Assembly (NCBI GenBank): GCA_964559575.1
Contig: CAZLGQ010000030.1
Coordinates: forward strand, 1 to 7,129
Length of the DNA stretch: 7,129 bases
Reading direction: 5' to 3'
Source of the DNA: SKVL01 sp964559575
GTDB lineage: Bacteria; Patescibacteriota; Minisyncoccia; Phycocordibacterales; CSBR16-193
Shown here: piece after piece, positions 5,657 through 7,129 of the stretch
Layout of the letters: every line of letters starts with the position of its first letter
Position numbering within the stretch: the first letter of the stretch is position 1
Made by a program: the position numbers and the translations under genes
Notes under the pieces: generated by a model
Database searches by the model: none
What the model was told of the DNA's origin: nothing
Seen by the model: the letters and a program-made list of their open reading frames with translations, nothing else

Positions 5657-5815
5657 AAATTATTAATATAATATACTTACCTTAGTTATCTATTTATCAT
5701 GCCACCTACAAAGTGACATGATATCACTTAAGGTAAGCACTGATAATTTTCATTGATCCCGACAAGACCAATGTAGACTGATAACTTTTTTATGATCTCA
5801 GCCTTTCAAAGAACT
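5657..5815 (-). ncRNA. Unit 3 leader RNA, family II
   Basis: The predicted leader runs from +1 at 5815 to ATG 5656. In plus-strand coordinates, P1 is GTTATC 5685-5690 with GATAAC 5780-5785, and P2 is CATTGATC 5751-5758 with GACCAATG 5766-5773 (one G-U in RNA). P4 is an 11-bp stem, TATCATGCCAC 5695-5705 with GTGACATGATA 5713-5723. Its competitor is AAGTGA 5711-5716 with TCACTT 5724-5729. P3 is a perfect 9-bp CTTACCTTA 5676-5684 with TAAGGTAAG 5729-5737. P1 has a wholly different sequence from unit 2 yet pairs in the same place, and P3 also changes while keeping its pairing. As in unit 2, P1 and P3 interlock. Confidence 0.7.
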
Positions 5816-5850
5816 GAACAAATATTAAAATGATTTTAATATTTTGTCAA
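5804..5850 (-). promoter_or_regulatory. Unit 3 promoter with boxA-like +1 element
   Basis: On the minus strand: TTGACA (5850-5845), 17 bp, TAATAT (5827-5822), 6 bp, then AGTTCTTTGAAA (5815-5804). This is among the best-formed promoters of the array and lies about 14 bp downstream of the preceding terminator stem. Confidence 0.8.
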
Positions 5851-5864
5851 GTTTTTTTAAATAA

Positions 5865-5892
5865 AAAAAGGTCGGATATTTCCGACCTTTTT
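5865..5892 (-). terminator. Terminator of the unit 4 gene
   Basis: A perfect 12-bp stem, AAAAAGGTCGGA (5865-5876) with TCCGACCTTTTT (5881-5892), has a 4-nt loop. The minus-strand RNA runs into a U-tract. The GGTCGGA core recurs in the unit 5 terminator. Confidence 0.9.
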
Positions 5893-5896
5893 AATA

Positions 5897-6362
5897 TTAT
5901 AAACCAATATTGGTTTTAATTTCATTAATAATCTTTTCTGACTTTTCACCACCTTCAATAAAAGGAACCTTTCTTGAGATCATAAACTGATCAATAAAAC
6001 CGAGACTCTTTTTATTCTCTTCATCCCCTTCTTTTAACTGACCATAAGTCACAACCGGAGACCTGGAAATTAATACCTCAATTAATGATTCACCAATTCC
6101 AATAAATATCATTCTTTTTAATGAAACTAAATCTCTAACCTTTTTCACCTCACCTTCTATCTCAAACTCTTTTAATTTGAACACTTTTGTCTCTATTTCA
6201 GAAAANNNNNNNNNNGGGTTGTGCTAAGTATGATATTTCATTTCGCAAAGAAAATCCTGTAACCACTTTATCATTATCTTTAAAAACATAAACCGTATTC
6301 TCCAATACTTCCTGATTTTCCTTAGAAAGATACTCCCCATGAGAGGCAACAATTTTTTTCAT
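5897..6362 (-). CDS. Unit 4: hypothetical protein, interrupted by an assembly gap
   Basis: The gene starts at ATG 6362 and is open for 49 codons (from MKKIVASHGEYLSKENQ to ISYLAQP) up to ten N at 6206-6215. Beyond the gap the frame opens again at 6205 (FSEIETKVFKLKEFEIEGE) and runs to a TAA at 5897-5899. The two parts are not in register across exactly ten bases, so the N-run is most likely a placeholder of unknown true length; a real frameshift is less likely. The whole protein would be at least about 150 residues. I do not recognise it. The second half has a hydrophobic strand (MIFIGIGESLIEVLI) and helical lysine/glutamate-rich ends. It follows a family I leader. Confidence 0.65.
6206..6215. 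other. Assembly gap (10 N)
   Basis: Ten undetermined bases lie inside the unit 4 coding region. The round number and the loss of register suggest a scaffold placeholder. The missing sequence may be longer or shorter than ten bases and should add a multiple of three if the ORF is intact. Confidence 0.95.
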
Positions 6363-6502
6363 AATATTTATATATTAGTTAATAAAAAGAAGTCAGGTTT
6401 TGACCTCAAAAGAAAGCTGTATTTAAAAACAAATCAATAAATAAACAAAACTCTCTTTAGAGGTCAAAACTTATTTCATTAACCAATATGTTTCAAAGAA
6501 CT
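6363..6502 (-). ncRNA. Unit 4 leader RNA, family I hairpin
   Basis: The predicted leader runs from +1 at 6502 to ATG 6362. A perfect 11-bp stem, GTTTTGACCTC (6397-6407) with GAGGTCAAAAC (6460-6470), extends after one mismatch through AAAGAAAG (6409-6416) with CTCTCTTT (6451-6458), whose one non-standard pair is G-U in the minus-strand RNA. The apical part is AT-rich and lacks the TGTAGGG/CCTTACA core of units 1 and 5. As in unit 1, the 3' arm can refold as AGGTCA/TGACTT (plus-strand 6390-6395 with 6401-6406) before TCTTTTT. The 3' flank is nearly the same as in unit 1. Confidence 0.65.
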
Positions 6503-6537
6503 GACATAAATATTGAATATTATTAATAATTTGTCAA
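6491..6537 (-). promoter_or_regulatory. Unit 4 promoter with boxA-like +1 element
   Basis: On the minus strand: TTGACA (6537-6532), 17 bp, AATATT (6514-6509, a weak -10 placed by analogy with the other units), 6 bp, then AGTTCTTTGAAA (6502-6491). Confidence 0.65.
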
Positions 6538-6549
6538 ATTATAAAAAAG

Positions 6550-6580
6550 AAAAGAGGCCGGATACTTTCCGACCTCTTTT
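6550..6580 (-). terminator. Terminator of the unit 5 gene
   Basis: A 13-bp stem (6550-6562 with 6568-6580) is built on GAGGCCGG/CCGACCTC. Its single non-standard pair is U-G in the minus-strand RNA and would be a C-A mismatch on the plus strand. The RNA continues into a U-rich tail, and TTGACA of unit 4 follows about 13 bp later. Confidence 0.9.
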
Positions 6581-6597
6581 ATAACTAACGAACTAAT

Positions 6598-6888
6598 TTA
6601 CTTTTGAACTGAAGAAAGATCAATTATTGCCCTCATCTGATTACGTTTTCCTTTTCTCAACTCTATCTTTATATTAACTTTACCACTAAAGACATTACTG
6701 GAAATATCAGTTCCGGAATCATCCGGTAAAAAGATCTTCTCTTCTTCCAGTATTCGTAATAAAAATTTACGAATACCAACCTTATCTTCCGGATCTCCTT
6801 TAAAATCTATCTGAACTCCTTTAGAAAAAAATTTTGCACGTCCATTAATAAAGACCTTATTTTCAACGCCCGATAAGTTCGTCGTCAT
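6598..6888 (-). CDS. Unit 5: hypothetical protein (96 aa)
   Basis: I do not recognise this protein. The frame is open to TTG 6948, but that stretch is the 3' arm of the leader hairpin, so I place the start at ATG 6888 (MTTNLSGVENKVFING), just after the hairpin. The protein looks beta-rich with one helix (RKFLLRILEEEK) and an alternating strand near the C-terminus (NIKIELRKGKRNQ), so it is basic and soluble. It is the most upstream gene of the five-unit array in this window. There is no Shine-Dalgarno. Confidence 0.75.
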   Translation of the reverse strand: MTTNLSGVENKVFINGRAKFFSKGVQIDFKGDPEDKVGIRKFLLRILEEEKIFLPDDSGTDISSNVFSGKVNIKIELRKGKRNQMRAIIDLSSVQK

Positions 6889-7036
6889 ATATTTTATAAA
6901 GTTATTTAATAAATGGAGATCCTGTTTTGACCTCTGACGGGGAATCAAATGTAAGGAAAATTGTACAAACCCTACAAATCAAGTCCCCGTTTGAAGCCAA
7001 AACCTTCCATTTATTAAAAACTTTTTTTAAAGAACT
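6889..7036 (-). ncRNA. Unit 5 leader RNA, family I hairpin
   Basis: The predicted leader runs from +1 at 7036 to ATG 6888. Successive stems, in plus-strand coordinates, are a perfect 13-bp TTTAATAAATGGA (6905-6917) with TCCATTTATTAAA (7006-7018); an 11-bp GTTTTGACCTC (6924-6934) with GAAGCCAAAAC (6993-7003), with two G-U pairs in RNA; ACGGGGA (6937-6943) with TCCCCGT (6984-6990); and TGTAAGG (6950-6956) with CCCTACA (6970-6976). The apical core is almost identical to unit 1 while the supporting stem differs with compensating changes. A competing 3' hairpin GAGGTC/GATCTC is possible but lacks a U-tract. Confidence 0.75.
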
Positions 7037-7071
7037 GCTATTAATTTACAATTTTTTTTAATATTTGTCAA
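7025..7071 (-). promoter_or_regulatory. Unit 5 promoter with boxA-like +1 element
   Basis: On the minus strand: TTGACA (7071-7066), 17 bp, TAAATT (7048-7043), 6 bp, then AGTTCTTTAAAA (7036-7025), the most divergent copy of the start element. Upstream to the window end (7072-7129) the sequence is AT-rich and I see no terminator or gene in it. Confidence 0.65.
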
Positions 7072-7129
7072 TAAAAAATATCTTCATCTATACAAATTAA
7101 TAATATTTTAGAAAATAATTTTAAAATTC

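Noticed and set aside
4799..5740. T-box riboswitch in the family II leaders
   Set aside because: AGGTGGCA recalls part of the T-box sequence, but the following ACC/GCG part, Stem I landmarks and a specifier loop are missing, and the genes are not tRNA synthetases or amino-acid genes.
6598..6948. Longer form of the unit 5 protein from TTG 6948
   Set aside because: The extra 20 codons are the 3' half of the leader hairpin, whose sequence is explained by RNA pairing.
3997..7018. CRISPR array or integron attC cassettes
   Set aside because: The repeats are far apart, contain promoters, and sit before genes, not after them; there is no spacer periodicity and no integrase or cas gene in the window.

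Overview
The window is an AT-rich piece of bacterial chromosome. The high A+T, short intergenic spaces and many unrecognised small proteins would suit a Patescibacteria/CPR-type genome, but no marker gene settles this and I hold it loosely. Stop codons are TAA throughout, and nothing suggests a recoded TGA.

Left part (1-870, + strand). A promoter with a perfect TTGACA box leads straight to a 25-codon ORF with six consecutive valine codons. An intrinsic terminator follows it, then a boxA-like sequence, then a Shine-Dalgarno-led gene for an unrecognised 171-residue protein made of two similar halves. This has the layout of a leader-peptide attenuator. A second gene probably starts at the left edge on the - strand.

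Middle (902-3655). A class I DAHP synthase (-; first step of the shikimate pathway) and an LctP-family L-lactate permease (+) are divergent from an 88-bp gap. Both look intact, with their family motifs in place.

Right part (3620-7129, - strand). Five small genes of unknown function follow one another, each as its own transcription unit: perfect TTGACA, 16-17 bp, an AT-rich -10, exactly 6 bp, a boxA-like AGTTCTTTGAAA at the predicted +1, a structured 130-170 nt leader RNA without an obvious Shine-Dalgarno, the ORF, and an intrinsic terminator directly before the next promoter. The leaders fall into two families. Family I (units 1, 4 and 5, counted from low coordinates) is a long hairpin with GTTTTGACCTC-type arms; units 1 and 5 also share a nearly identical apical core. 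Family II (units 2 and 3) has a conserved CATTGG hairpin, two competing hairpins and a possible pseudoknot. The two family II genes encode paralogous proteins. G-U pairs that work only in the - strand RNA, and compensatory changes between copies, argue that these are functional RNAs.

This array of promoter-boxA-leader-ORF-terminator cassettes is the most unusual content here. Its function cannot be read from the sequence. A ten-N assembly gap interrupts the fourth unit's gene.
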